A DNA stretch of 64,000 nt from Antrihabitans stalagmiti (GTDB lineage Bacteria; Actinomycetota; Actinomycetes; Mycobacteriales; Mycobacteriaceae), in contig NZ_JAEMNV010000001.1 of the NCBI RefSeq assembly GCF_016482825.1, positions 124,001-188,000 on the forward strand. The letters are read 5' to 3'. The position numbers were made by a program, and so were the translations under genes. How positions within the stretch are numbered: the stretch's first letter is position 1; every line of letters starts with the position of its first letter. This document shows positions 26,908 to 40,043 of this stretch, one piece after another. Under the pieces are notes generated by a model. That model was not told the origin of the DNA. It searched no databases and saw only the letters and a program-made list of their open reading frames with translations.

Positions 26908-28281
26908 GTGCAGCAGCTCGGTATGGACGAAGACGGCGACGGTTTGTTCGACGCGCCGAGCGATGCTGCGTCGGGGGAGTCGGAACCGCGACTCGAGCGG
27001 CCAAGACCAGGCGCTCCACTGGCGGTACGGATGCGTCCCGCCAACCTCGACGAGGTCGTCGGGCAGGAGCATCTGCTGCGGTCGGGCGCTCCGCTTCGAC
27101 GTCTCGTCGAGGGGTCGGGCGCGGCATCGGTCCTGCTCTACGGTCCGCCGGGTACTGGAAAGACGACCCTCGCGTCACTGGTATCGCAGAGCACGGGCCG
27201 TCGATTCGAAGCGTTGTCCGCTCTGTCCGCCGGCGTCAAGGAGGTCCGCGCGGTCATCGACCTTGCCCGCCGCCGCTTGACAGCAGGCGAACAGACCGTC
27301 CTGTTCATCGACGAAGTACATCGCTTTTCGAAGACGCAACAGGACGCGCTGCTCGCGGCCGTCGAGAACCGGATCGTGTTGCTGGTCGGCGCAACCACCG
27401 AGAATCCGTCCTTTTCCGTTGTCTCACCGCTGCTGTCGCGGTCTCTCGTCCTGCAGTTGCAACCACTGACCGACGACAACATCACAACATTGCTGAGGCG
27501 GGCACTCGCCGATTCTCGCGGCCTCGACGATCGATACACGGTGACCGACGATGCAATGGCGCACCTCGTCGCAATCGCGGGAGGTGACGCGCGTCGAGGT
27601 TTGACGGCCCTGGAAGCTGCGGCCGAGGCGGCACCGTCGTCGGAGATTTCTCTCGAACTGGTCGAGGCCAGCGTCGACCGAGCGGCCGTCCGCTACGACC
27701 GCGACGGCGACCAGCACTACGACGTCACCAGCGCGTTCATCAAATCGATGCGTGGGTCGGATGTCGATGCGTCGCTGCACTATCTGGCCCGGATGATCAC
27801 CGCGGGCGAAGATCCCCGCTTCATCGCGCGGAGGCTGGTCATCCTTGCCAGCGAAGACATCGGCATGGCGGATCCGACAGCCTTGTTGACCGCGACTGCA
27901 GCGGCGAGCGCGGTGCAGATGATCGGTATGCCGGAAGCCCAGCTTGCGTTGGCGCAGGCGACGATTCATCTTGCGACCGCGCCGAAATCGGGTTCGGTCA
28001 CCTCTGGTCTCGGCGCTGCGATGGCCGACATCACGGCAGGCAAGGCGGGGTTGGTGCCAGCGCACCTGCGCGACGGTCACTACGCGGGCGCGCAGAAAAT
28101 GGGCAACGCCATCGGCTATCGGTTCCCACACAAGGACCCCGATGGTGTACTGCCGCAGCAGTATCCGCCGGACGAGTTGGTCGGCGTCGACTACTACACG
28201 CCGACCGACCACGGCCTGGAACGCGAGATCGGACGCCGTGTCGAGAAGCTGCGGCGGATCGTGCGGCTTCGCCGCTCGTGA
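26908..28281 (+). CDS. rarA: AAA+ ATPase RarA/MgsA (replication-associated recombination protein)
   Basis: 457 aa, homologue of E. coli RarA and M. tuberculosis Rv2559c. Walker [12 protein letters not shown] (about 77-87), Walker B FIDEVHRF (about 133-140), sensor 1 GATTENPSF, then an arginine-finger region, and the C-terminal tetramerisation/MgsA domain (about 270-440) with [19 protein letters not shown] and [18 protein letters not shown] clamp-loader-like ATPase acting at stalled forks. The final codon and TGA (28279-28281) lie inside a perfect palindrome shared with the convergent hydrolase gene. Confidence 0.94.
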   Translation: MQQLGMDEDGDGLFDAPSDAASGESEPRLERPRPGAPLAVRMRPANLDEVVGQEHLLRSGAPLRRLVEGSGAASVLLYGPPGTGKTTLASLVSQSTGRRFEALSALSAGVKEVRAVIDLARRRLTAGEQTVLFIDEVHRFSKTQQDALLAAVENRIVLLVGATTENPSFSVVSPLLSRSLVLQLQPLTDDNITTLLRRALADSRGLDDRYTVTDDAMAHLVAIAGGDARRGLTALEAAAEAAPSSEISLELVEASVDRAAVRYDRDGDQHYDVTSAFIKSMRGSDVDASLHYLARMITAGEDPRFIARRLVILASEDIGMADPTALLTATAAASAVQMIGMPEAQLALAQATIHLATAPKSGSVTSGLGAAMADITAGKAGLVPAHLRDGHYAGAQKMGNAIGYRFPHKDPDGVLPQQYPPDELVGVDYYTPTDHGLEREIGRRVEKLRRIVRLRRS

Positions 28282-28320
28282 GTCCTTTCGGAGGTCCGGC
28301 CCTCCGAAAGGACTCACGAG
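28275..28320. repeat. palindromic intergenic element, copy 2, containing both stop codons
   Basis: Perfect 20 bp arms ctcgtgagtcctttcggagg (28275-28294) and its reverse complement (28301-28320) flank a 6 nt loop (tccggc). The rarA stop TGA is at 28279-28281 in the left arm; the convergent hydrolase stop (tca on the plus strand) is at 28314-28316 in the right arm. The arms are almost identical to those at 3272-3317. Suggested role: bidirectional transcription terminator; each insertion can also donate TGA in one frame per strand. Confidence 0.9.
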
Positions 28321-29126
28321 GCCGTAGGCCCTCCTAGGAATTCGACCAACGCCGGCGTCATCATCTTGGGTTTCACGATGTGCGACTGTTTGGGCACCTC
28401 GACGAGTTCGGCACCGGGAATTGCTGCGGCCAAGGCTTTTACAGCCTTCTTCATCGATGCCGGACTCTTCGCCCCGCCGAAGACGGCACACGGCATCGTG
28501 ATCGACGCCGCCACATCTTCCGGGACACGGGAGCCGCTGCGCTGTATGAAACTGATGTCGTAGGGCAACGTGTGCGCGACCGCGCGGGTGGCATTCCAGC
28601 CTTTGCGCATGAACACCTTCATCACGAGCATGAACACCTTCGGCAGACCGATGATGTCGACCAGAAAGTAGGTGACAGCGTCGCCGCGGCGGTCTTCGGC
28701 AGCCATCGTCGTCAACTGTTCGACCGCGTCGGCCGGATGCTTGCGATCGGTGTCGTCCACAACCACCAGAGGTGCCTCGAACAGAACGACCTTCGACGGC
28801 GTCAGGCCCTGCTGGACCGCGTACATGACGAGCACCGCACCCGAGGAGAACCCGCAGACGAACGGCGATCCGCCCGCGGCTTTCATGACTGCGTCGAGGT
28901 CTTCGATCTCGCGATCGTTGGCGTAGGGGAGGGTATCGGTACTCTCGCCGCGCCCGCGCCGATCGTAGGCATAGACCGTGAAGTGCTTGGCCAGCTCCGG
29001 AAGCAGGGTGGGAGTGACGCCTGATTCGCGCCAGCACAGCGCGCCATCGACGAGCACCAGCGCGGGTCCGCTGCCTGCGGTTTCGTAGGCGATGGTCGTG
29101 CCGTCCTTCGAGGTGACCGTTGGCAT
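28314..29126 (-). CDS. alpha/beta hydrolase
   Basis: 270 aa from ATG 29126 (MPTVTSKDG), preceded by aaggag; an upstream ORF extension is unlikely. Alpha/beta-hydrolase fold: oxyanion strand ALVLVDGALC, YDRRGRGES near 62, nucleophile elbow CGFSSGAV with Ser around 95, and C-terminal catalytic His in PKQSHIVKPKM near 250. Substrate unknown; this small-molecule esterase/haloperoxidase-like subgroup is common in actinobacteria. It is convergent with rarA, ends inside the palindrome, and is divergent from the thioesterase gene. Confidence 0.85.
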   Translation of the reverse strand: MPTVTSKDGTTIAYETAGSGPALVLVDGALCWRESGVTPTLLPELAKHFTVYAYDRRGRGESTDTLPYANDREIEDLDAVMKAAGGSPFVCGFSSGAVLVMYAVQQGLTPSKVVLFEAPLVVVDDTDRKHPADAVEQLTTMAAEDRRGDAVTYFLVDIIGLPKVFMLVMKVFMRKGWNATRAVAHTLPYDISFIQRSGSRVPEDVAASITMPCAVFGGAKSPASMKKAVKALAAAIPGAELVEVPKQSHIVKPKMMTPALVEFLGGPTAS

Positions 29127-29250
29127 TCTCTGGCTCCTTGGGTGGTATCGAACGTGCTCGTTATCGATGCGTCGCACGAGCGCCTACGATTTCGACACAT
29201 CCCACAGGACTTTTTGGATGTACCGATGCTGCCTGCCTCGAAAGGATCAC

Positions 29251-30072
29251 ATGCAAGGCTTTTCGCCGTCGGATGCTTTCCGCCAACCGCTCGCCGACCG
29301 ACGCGATGGAGCTCTGTTCTTCGAGGCGAAATACCGACTGCGGACCGGTGACGTCGACCAGGACATGCGCTTGCGCCTCGACGGCATGGCTCGGACCCTG
29401 CAGGACGTTGCGAACGACAACCTCGAAGCGACCGACTTCGCACACACCGACCCGTTCTGGATCGTGCGCAGGACCGTGATCGACGTGATCGAGCCGATCA
29501 GCTGGCCTGGCACAGTCACTGCCCAACGGTGGTGTGGCGCGCTGTCGACCCGATGGACGAACATGCGGGTGCGGATGACGGCCGAGCACGAGACGAACCT
29601 GTTCAACCCGACCCAACGTCCTGCGGGTCTCGTGGAAACCGAGGCGTTCTGGATCAACGTGAACCAGCAGGGTCTGCCTGCGCGGATCAGCGACGGTGGC
29701 TTCGCGCTGCTCAGTTCGATGAACGACGTGCATCGGTTGAAGTGGAAGTCGATGAATCCGGATCTGCCGTCGGAGGCAGACGCGGACACAGCCGCGCCCG
29801 TCGACCGGCAGCATGTCCTGCGCAGCACCGACTTCGATCCGTTCAAGCACATGAACAACGCGGCCTACTGGGCTGCGGTCGAGGACGAACTCGTCGACCA
29901 TCCCGATCTGACGGCCACGCGACACCGCGCCGTACTCGAGTACCTGCGGCCGATTTCACCGGACACGATCGCGTTGACCGTTCGCCGTCGACGGGAGGGC
30001 GACCAGTTGCAGATGTGGTTGCTTGCCAACGGCGTGACCGCGGCGACCGCGACGGTTACCCGGCTGACCTGA
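29251..30072 (+). CDS. acyl-ACP thioesterase family protein
   Basis: 273 aa, ATG 29251 behind aaagga. Two hotdog domains: the N-terminal one contains RLDGMARTLQDVANDNLEA and FWIVRRTVIDVIEPI, the C-terminal one RSTDFDPFKHMNNAAYWAAVED (about 192-213), where Asp, His and Asn correspond to the catalytic DxNxHxNN-type segment of FatA/FatB/BFIT-like acyl-ACP thioesterases. Expected to release fatty acids from acyl carrier protein or CoA. M. tuberculosis has a similar protein (Rv2001) elsewhere. It lies upstream of alaS on the same strand with 57 nt between them. Confidence 0.82.
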   Translation: MQGFSPSDAFRQPLADRRDGALFFEAKYRLRTGDVDQDMRLRLDGMARTLQDVANDNLEATDFAHTDPFWIVRRTVIDVIEPISWPGTVTAQRWCGALSTRWTNMRVRMTAEHETNLFNPTQRPAGLVETEAFWINVNQQGLPARISDGGFALLSSMNDVHRLKWKSMNPDLPSEADADTAAPVDRQHVLRSTDFDPFKHMNNAAYWAAVEDELVDHPDLTATRHRAVLEYLRPISPDTIALTVRRRREGDQLQMWLLANGVTAATATVTRLT

Positions 30073-30119
30073 ACCGGTAACTGCGATGCTCTGAAAAAGA
30101 CCTGTCCACAACCGGTAAC
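30072..30119 (+). repeat. 10 bp direct repeat upstream of alaS
   Basis: AACCGGTAAC occurs at 30072-30081 and again at 30110-30119, 38 bp apart, each including the palindrome ACCGGT. The second copy overlaps the predicted -10 of alaS. The two sites could bind one regulator on nearly the same helix face, but this may be chance. Confidence 0.35.
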
Positions 30120-30121
30120 CT
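30116..30121 (+). promoter_or_regulatory. candidate -10 element for leaderless alaS transcript
   Basis: TAACCT fits TANNNT and ends 8 nt before the alaS GTG (30130). No Shine-Dalgarno is visible between them, so a leaderless mRNA is likely. A weak -35-like CTGAAA lies at 30091-30096 (19 bp spacer). Confidence 0.45.
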
Positions 30122-30129
30122 GAACTGCT

Positions 30130-32802
<2,673 letters not shown>

Positions 32803-32804
32803 CG

Positions 32805-33329
32805 GTGGACAAGGCACCGGACCGTCCAGGCAACGACGACCCGGGACGCGGCCGGCGGATCGGCATCGACGTGGGCAGCGTGCGCGTCGGTGTCGCATCG
32901 AGCGACCCCGACGGCATGATCGCGACCCCGGTGGAAACCGTCGCGCGGTCGAAGGACGATTCGCCGAATGCGTCGGATCTGCGTCGAATCGAGGCGATCG
33001 TGCGGGAGTATGAGGCAGTCGAAATCGTCGTCGGTTTGCCGCGAACATTGCGGGGTAACCACGGACCTGCAGCGGAGTTGGCAACCAGGTTTGCCGATCG
33101 GTTGCGCGAGCGGTTGGTATCAGTGCCGGTTCGCATGGCAGACGAACGGTTGACTACGGTGACTGCAACGCGGGCCCTGCGAGAAAGTGGAGTCCGCGCG
33201 AAAGGCCAGCGGCCCATGATCGATCAGGCCGCAGCGGTATCGATCTTGCAGAGTTGGCTCGACGAACGGAGAAGTGCCTTGGCGGCAAAGCGTGCAGCAG
33301 GCCAGACCGAATCCGGGGGAGATTTGTGA
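32805..33329 (+). CDS. ruvX: Holliday junction resolvase-like nuclease RuvX/YqgF
   Basis: 174 aa. RNase H-like fold: [20 protein letters not shown] (about 18-37) supplies the first acidic residue, [17 protein letters not shown] (about 82-98) the second part, and [17 protein letters not shown] (about 106-122) the third. GTG 32805 follows the alaS stop by 2 nt. The family processes pre-16S rRNA and/or Holliday junctions; the exact role is debated. The stop overlaps the mltG start (GTGA), so the two are translationally coupled. Confidence 0.93.
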   Translation: MDKAPDRPGNDDPGRGRRIGIDVGSVRVGVASSDPDGMIATPVETVARSKDDSPNASDLRRIEAIVREYEAVEIVVGLPRTLRGNHGPAAELATRFADRLRERLVSVPVRMADERLTTVTATRALRESGVRAKGQRPMIDQAAAVSILQSWLDERRSALAAKRAAGQTESGGDL

Positions 33330-34540
33330 GCGAAGGCTGGACCCCGGACCCGGCACGCGCTCAGCCGAGTCGGGTGGGTCGCCGCAAGTCGCGAGAGGCT
33401 CGAGCTCGGCGTAAGCGTGGCCGTGCTGTTGCATTGCTTGCAGGCAGCGTCGTCGTGATTCTGATCCTGGTGTTGGGGTTCGTCTTCTACAAGAAGGTGA
33501 TCGACAAGCCGGCCATTGCCGCCGATTACGCAGGTCCCGGTGGCGCCGTCGTCGTCGTCGAGGTCGCCAAGGGCGATACCGCGCGGGAGATCGCCACAGC
33601 AATGGCCGACAAGGATGTCGTCGCGAGCTGGGAAGCCTTCTACGAGGCTGCGGTCGCCAACCCGGACATGGGCAGCGTCATGCCCGGCTACTACGCGATG
33701 CCGTCGCAGATTCCGGCGGCCGAAGCGGTGACGAAGGTGGTCGATCCCGCGACCCGCGTCGGTGCTCTCGTCATCTCCGAGGGTCGGCAACTGCACGATT
33801 CACGTGACGTGAATACCGATGCTGTGAAAGAAGGCATCTACACCAAGATCGCCAAGGCGAGTTGCATCGAGGACAAGTGCGTCACCTACGACCAACTCAA
33901 CGAAGCCGGCGCGGCGTCCGATCTGGATTCGCTCGGCGTTCCGGAATGGGCGCAGGACAGTGTGCGCAAGGTTCCCGATCGTGATCGCCAACTCGAAGGT
34001 CTGTTGGCGGCTGGGAGCCTTGATTTCGACCCGACCGGCACGCCGACTCAGATTCTCAGTGAACTCGTAACCGACAGCGTTGCTGCCTACACCGCGACCG
34101 GAATCCTCGAATCGGGGAGCGGAAATCTTTCGCCGTATCAGCTGCTCGTTGCAGCGTCACTCGTCGAGCGTGAGTCCAAGCCCGAGGATTTCGGGAAGGT
34201 CGCGCGAGTGATCCTGAATCGCCTCAAGGTGAATCAGCCGTTGCAGTTCGATTCGACCGTCAACTACGCCCTCGACAAAACCGAAGTCGCCACCACAGAT
34301 GCCGACCGCGAGGCCGTGACACCGTGGAACACCTACGCGATGCCCGGTTTGCCTGCGACGCCCATTTCGTCCCCGAGCATCGCGGCGCTGCAAGCAATGG
34401 AGAACCCAACCGAGGGCAACTGGCTGTACTTCGTGACGGTCGACAAAGAAGGAACGACGGTCTTCACAGACAGCTACGAGGAGCACCTGCGCAGCATCGA
34501 GCGGGCATTGGAGAGCGGAATCCTGGACAGTGGCCGCTGA
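33326..34540 (+). CDS. mltG: endolytic transglycosylase MltG
   Basis: 404 aa, GTG 33326 preceded by gggggaga. A basic cytosolic N-terminus (1-33), one transmembrane helix (about 34-56, [19 protein letters not shown]), a LysM-like subdomain with [16 protein letters not shown], then the YceG catalytic domain (about 180-400). Catalytic Glu281 lies in [29 protein letters not shown] and [19 protein letters not shown] are the conserved active-site segments. It cuts nascent glycan strands and sets peptidoglycan chain length. Overlaps aroE by 11 nt. Confidence 0.93.
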   Translation: MSEGWTPDPARAQPSRVGRRKSREARARRKRGRAVALLAGSVVVILILVLGFVFYKKVIDKPAIAADYAGPGGAVVVVEVAKGDTAREIATAMADKDVVASWEAFYEAAVANPDMGSVMPGYYAMPSQIPAAEAVTKVVDPATRVGALVISEGRQLHDSRDVNTDAVKEGIYTKIAKASCIEDKCVTYDQLNEAGAASDLDSLGVPEWAQDSVRKVPDRDRQLEGLLAAGSLDFDPTGTPTQILSELVTDSVAAYTATGILESGSGNLSPYQLLVAASLVERESKPEDFGKVARVILNRLKVNQPLQFDSTVNYALDKTEVATTDADREAVTPWNTYAMPGLPATPISSPSIAALQAMENPTEGNWLYFVTVDKEGTTVFTDSYEEHLRSIERALESGILDSGR

Positions 34541-35366
34541 TCGAGCGACCGGTCCTCGCAAGGCTGCCGTCCTCGGCAGTCCTATCTCGCATTCGCGTTC
34601 GCCCGATCTGCACCTTGCCGCCTACCGGGCGCTCGGGCTAGACGACTGGACCTACGAGCGGATCGAGTGCCCCTCGGGGGCACTGCCATTGCTCGTCAGC
34701 GGACTTGGCAACGAATACGTCGGGTTGTCCGTCACGATGCCCGGCAAGGTCGAGGCCCTCGAGTTCGCAACCGAACGCACCGAACGGGCGGTACTGGTCG
34801 GATCGGCGAATACGTTGGTCCGGGTCGACAACGGCTGGCGTGCGGACTGCACCGACGTCGACGGCGTCCGTGGCGCACTGCTCGACGGTGGTGTGACCGA
34901 CCTGACCGGCGCCGAAGCTGTTGTCGTCGGTGCAGGTGGGACAGCGCGGCCCGCCCTGCTGGCATTGGCCGAACTCGGTGTGACAAGGGTGACGATCGTG
35001 GCCCGTGACGCCGGTCGGGCCCAAAGCGCGCTCGAGTTGGCGGGTGCGCTCAAAATGTCGGCTCGTGTCATCGACTTCACCGCCGAACTCGTCGCCGCCG
35101 CGTGTGCGCAGAGCCGAGCTGTGGTCAGTACCGTTCCACCCGCGGCGGTCGAGCCGATCGCCGGTGCGGTCGCGCAGGCACCCGTTGTCCTCGACGCGAT
35201 CTACAACCCCTGGCCGACACCGCTTGCACAAGCTGTCCTCGACGCCGGCGGGACCGTTGTGAGCGGACTACAGATGCTCCTCAACCAGGCTTACCGCCAG
35301 GTCGAGCAATTCACCGGAATGCCGGCACCGCACGCGGCGATGGCCGAGGCCGTGCGCACGCACTGA
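34530..35366 (+). CDS. aroE: shikimate dehydrogenase
   Basis: 278 aa, GTG 34530 inside the mltG end. Reduces 3-dehydroshikimate to shikimate. The N-terminal substrate domain has VLGSPISHSRSPDLHLAAYRA (SxS motif) and GLSVTMPGK (catalytic Lys), then DVDGVRGAL; the NADP domain has VVVGAGGTARPALLALAELG (about 130-149); the C-terminal GLQMLLNQAYRQVEQFTG is conserved. Fits the family size. First of the aro genes in the window; aroC-aroK-aroB follow after the prepilin peptidase. Confidence 0.95.
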   Translation: MAADRATGPRKAAVLGSPISHSRSPDLHLAAYRALGLDDWTYERIECPSGALPLLVSGLGNEYVGLSVTMPGKVEALEFATERTERAVLVGSANTLVRVDNGWRADCTDVDGVRGALLDGGVTDLTGAEAVVVGAGGTARPALLALAELGVTRVTIVARDAGRAQSALELAGALKMSARVIDFTAELVAAACAQSRAVVSTVPPAAVEPIAGAVAQAPVVLDAIYNPWPTPLAQAVLDAGGTVVSGLQMLLNQAYRQVEQFTGMPAPHAAMAEAVRTH

Positions 35367-35465
35367 CCTGCTGATTCCAGAACAGGCTGTGGACAACTTC
35401 GCGTCCATCCACAGGCTGCGAAATTCGTCGCGTGCAGGTCGGTTCCGGTCGGGCAGGCTGGATCG

Positions 35466-35900
35466 GTGCCCGAGTGGATCCCTTTCGTTGTCTTCACCGC
35501 GTGGTGTGCCGCCCTGTCCGTCATCGACGCCACAACGCTGCGCCTGCCGAACGCATCGACCCTGCTCGGAGCAGTAGCCGTCCTCGGTTACGGCGTCGCG
35601 ACCGGACGTGGCTCGGTCGCCGTGATCGGCGGTCTGCTGCTCGCATTGCTGTACCTGACGGTCCATCTTCTCGCGCCGAGCGCGATGGGTGCGGGCGACG
35701 TGAAACTAGCGATCGGCGTCGGCGCAGCGGCGGCGCTCGGCGGTGGCGAAGCCTGGGTGCTGGCGGCGTTGCTCGCACCGCTCGGAACCGCGGTCGCCGG
35801 GCTCGTGCTGATCGTTCGGCGCCGCCGAAGTGGCCGGACCGTCGTTCCACACGGGCCCTTCATGTGCGCCGCAACCGTGTTCGCGCTCGTCGCCGGGTAG
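35466..35900 (+). CDS. prepilin leader peptidase-like A24 aspartyl protease
   Basis: 144 aa, GTG 35466. Membrane aspartic peptidase of the prepilin/preflagellin type, reduced to the catalytic core without the N-terminal methylase domain. Catalytic Asp21 (SVIDATTLRLPN) and Asp78 in the GxGD motif (MGAGDVKL) are both present, with about five hydrophobic helices. Syntenic with Rv2551c (139 aa). No pilin gene is in the window; the substrate may be Tad/Flp pilins encoded elsewhere, so the partner is inferred. Confidence 0.88.
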   Translation: MPEWIPFVVFTAWCAALSVIDATTLRLPNASTLLGAVAVLGYGVATGRGSVAVIGGLLLALLYLTVHLLAPSAMGAGDVKLAIGVGAAAALGGGEAWVLAALLAPLGTAVAGLVLIVRRRRSGRTVVPHGPFMCAATVFALVAG

Positions 35901-36020
35901 CTTTTCGCCAACTTTCCCGTCTGCCGAACTTTCCGTGCGCGACATCCGTTCCGGCTCTTCGGGTGTGTGGGCACAGGCCACGTCGTTCGACAGTCCGTCG
36001 GACATGGAAGGATGGACACC

Positions 36021-37204
36021 GTGTTGCGCTGGATAACCGCAGGAGAATCGCACGGTCCCGCCCTCGTCGCTCTGCTCGACGGGATGGTTGCAGGGGTCGA
36101 GGTGACGACTGACGATATCGCCGGAGAGCTTGCCCGCCGCCGCCTCGGCTACGGCCGCGGCGCGAGGATGAAGTTCGAGGCAGACAAGGTCACCATCATC
36201 GGTGGTGTTCGCCATGGCAAGACGATGGGCGGTCCGATCGCCATCGAGGTCGCCAATACCGAATGGCCGAAGTGGCAGACGGTTATGTCGTCGGATCCCG
36301 TGGACGAAGCCGAACTCGCGGACCTGGCGCGTAACGCACCGTTGACGCGACCCCGGCCGGGCCATGCGGACTATTCCGGAATGTTGAAGTACGGCTTCGA
36401 CGACGCTCGCAATGTGCTCGAACGGGCGAGTGCTCGTGAGACGGCCGCTCGTGTCGCCGTCGGCACGGTCGCAAGGGCGTTCCTCCGTCAGGCATTCGGC
36501 GTCGAGGTGATCTCGCACGTGGTGTCCATCGGGTCCGCAGCGTCGACGGACGGACTCGTCCCGACCGCGACCGACCTCGCCGCGATCGACGAAAGCCCGG
36601 TCCGCGCATTCAGCAAGGAAGCAGAAGCCGCGATGATCGCCGAGATCGAGGCGGCGAAGAAGGACGGCGACACGCTCGGCGGTGTCGTCGAAGTGGTTGT
36701 CGAAGGTCTGCCTGTCGGTCTCGGTTCGTTCACCAGCGGCGAGAACCGCCTCGATTCCCGGCTGGCCGGCGCGCTGATGGGAATCCAGGCGATCAAGGGT
36801 GTCGAGGTCGGCGACGGTTTCGAGACCGCACGTCGTCGAGGGAGTCAGGCCCACGACGAGATGCGCCCCGGACCGGACGGTGTGCTGCGCTCGACCAACC
36901 GGGCAGGTGGTCTCGAAGGTGGCATGACCAACGGCGAAGCGCTGCGGGTCCGCGCCGCGATGAAGCCGATTTCGACTGTGCCGCGGGCGCTTGCGACCGT
37001 CGACATGAGCACGGGTGAAGAGGCTGTCGCCATCCATCAGCGCTCGGATGTGTGTGCGGTACCCGCTGCCGGAGTTGTTGCGGAAACCATGGTGGCACTG
37101 GTGGTTGCGCAGGCGGCACTCGAGAAGTTCGGGGGCGACTCGCTAGGTGAGACGGTCGCGAACATCACCGGGTACATCAAGGGCACATCGGCCCGCGTAC
37201 CGCG

Positions 37205-37208
<4 letters not shown>
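36021..37208 (+). CDS. aroC: chorismate synthase
   Basis: 395 aa (called aroF in mycobacteria). Converts EPSP to chorismate with reduced FMN. GTG 36021 ([12 protein letters not shown]) has aagga at good spacing; ATG 36012 is in frame but too close to that site. Family signatures: [14 protein letters not shown] (about 8-21), [14 protein letters not shown] (about 112-125), [19 protein letters not shown], and [17 protein letters not shown] (about 291-307). Overlaps aroK by 4 nt. 120 nt separate it from the prepilin peptidase, so an internal promoter is possible. Confidence 0.96.
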
Positions 37209-38895
<1,687 letters not shown>

Positions 38896-38904
38896 CGGGA
38901 AAAG

Positions 38905-39867
38905 TCAGGTCGCACCGGTGTGGCGGTCGGCGATGGCACGGAAGGCCTGCTTGGGCCGGTAGGTGCCGTCTTCGAGTGCAGCCATAACTGCGAAGCCGGC
39001 TTTGTCCAGATCGAAGGCCGGATCGGCGCGGTGCACGAAATCGGGCATCGTGAAGGTGAAGACGAAGTAGCCGTGTATGCCCTCGGCGTTGTAGAGGTCG
39101 ATCAACTCGGTGAGGTAGCGGGCTTGCACCGACTCGTCGCGTGGGTGGTCGCCGCGGATGCGCGGCGGTTTGGCGAACCAGTCGACGATCTGGAAGGAAC
39201 CCGCGCCACGCTGGTCGGCGGCAGTGAAAGCGCCGCAGCCGAACTCGGAGACGATCATGGGCTTGCCGTGGTCGTGTGCCAGGGCATGCAACCGGTCCCC
39301 GTAGGTGGCGTGGTTGCGGGCGGCGCGGTAGAGACTGACGGCGACAAGGTCGAAAACGGACCAGTCCGGATTTTCCCAGGCGGCGGCCGAGTAGGTGATC
39401 GGGCCGTGAAAGCGGGGCCTCGCGACGGCGATCGTCCGGGTCAGGAGCTTGTGCAGGCGTCGGTCGATCCTGCGACGCAGCACTCTGCGGTACCGAATGA
39501 TCAGCCACAGCCGCGCGAACGATTTCGGTCCGGGGACGACGCCGGGCACGGTGTGGGAGAACTCGCTGCCGACCAGGAGCGTGACGCGATCGGGATGGTC
39601 GCGACGCAGTGTCTCCGCGGCTTCGGCGAGCTCGGCCAGGTTCGCCAGCATCCACGACTGCGTCCGATCGGTGGCGTCGGGCCGGAGGTAGACGTCCAAG
39701 CCGATATCGAGGGCGCAGCGAGCGGCCATGATCAGCTGCGTTGTGTCACGGCACATAAGCATCACCGAATTGCACTGCAGGCCTTCGGCAATGATCGTCA
39801 GGTCGCGTTGGATGTCCTCGAGCGCCATCTCGTCGACGAGGTACGAGATGCCGCGGACGTTCACCAT
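38905..39867 (-). CDS. TIM-barrel glycoside hydrolase-like protein
   Basis: 320 aa, ATG 39867. RGISYLVDEMALEDIQRDLTI opens a (beta/alpha)8 pattern; candidate acid/base Glu102 is in LVGSEFSH and candidate nucleophile Glu208 in MIVSEFGCGA, the two glutamates at the ends of strands 4 and 7 expected for clan GH-A retaining hydrolases. It resembles an actinobacterial family often labelled abortive infection protein, a name I would not trust. No signal peptide is seen, so it is probably cytosolic. It lies where aroD/aroQ is found in M. tuberculosis. Substrate unknown. Confidence 0.65.
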   Translation of the reverse strand: MVNVRGISYLVDEMALEDIQRDLTIIAEGLQCNSVMLMCRDTTQLIMAARCALDIGLDVYLRPDATDRTQSWMLANLAELAEAAETLRRDHPDRVTLLVGSEFSHTVPGVVPGPKSFARLWLIIRYRRVLRRRIDRRLHKLLTRTIAVARPRFHGPITYSAAAWENPDWSVFDLVAVSLYRAARNHATYGDRLHALAHDHGKPMIVSEFGCGAFTAADQRGAGSFQIVDWFAKPPRIRGDHPRDESVQARYLTELIDLYNAEGIHGYFVFTFTMPDFVHRADPAFDLDKAGFAVMAALEDGTYRPKQAFRAIADRHTGAT

Positions 39868-40043
39868 ACGAGGCTTTCGGTTGACACACCCCGATCCTCG
39901 AGAAGAGTGCAGATGCTGTCAAGGTCGAGACGTTCGTCGGTCGAGGCCGAACGAGCACGGCGAATAGAAATGTCGGTACCTCGCACTAAACTTCGCGCAC
40001 GGCGTCAGGTCGATGCGGGTGGGTTCGAGTTCGGGGGTGTCCT

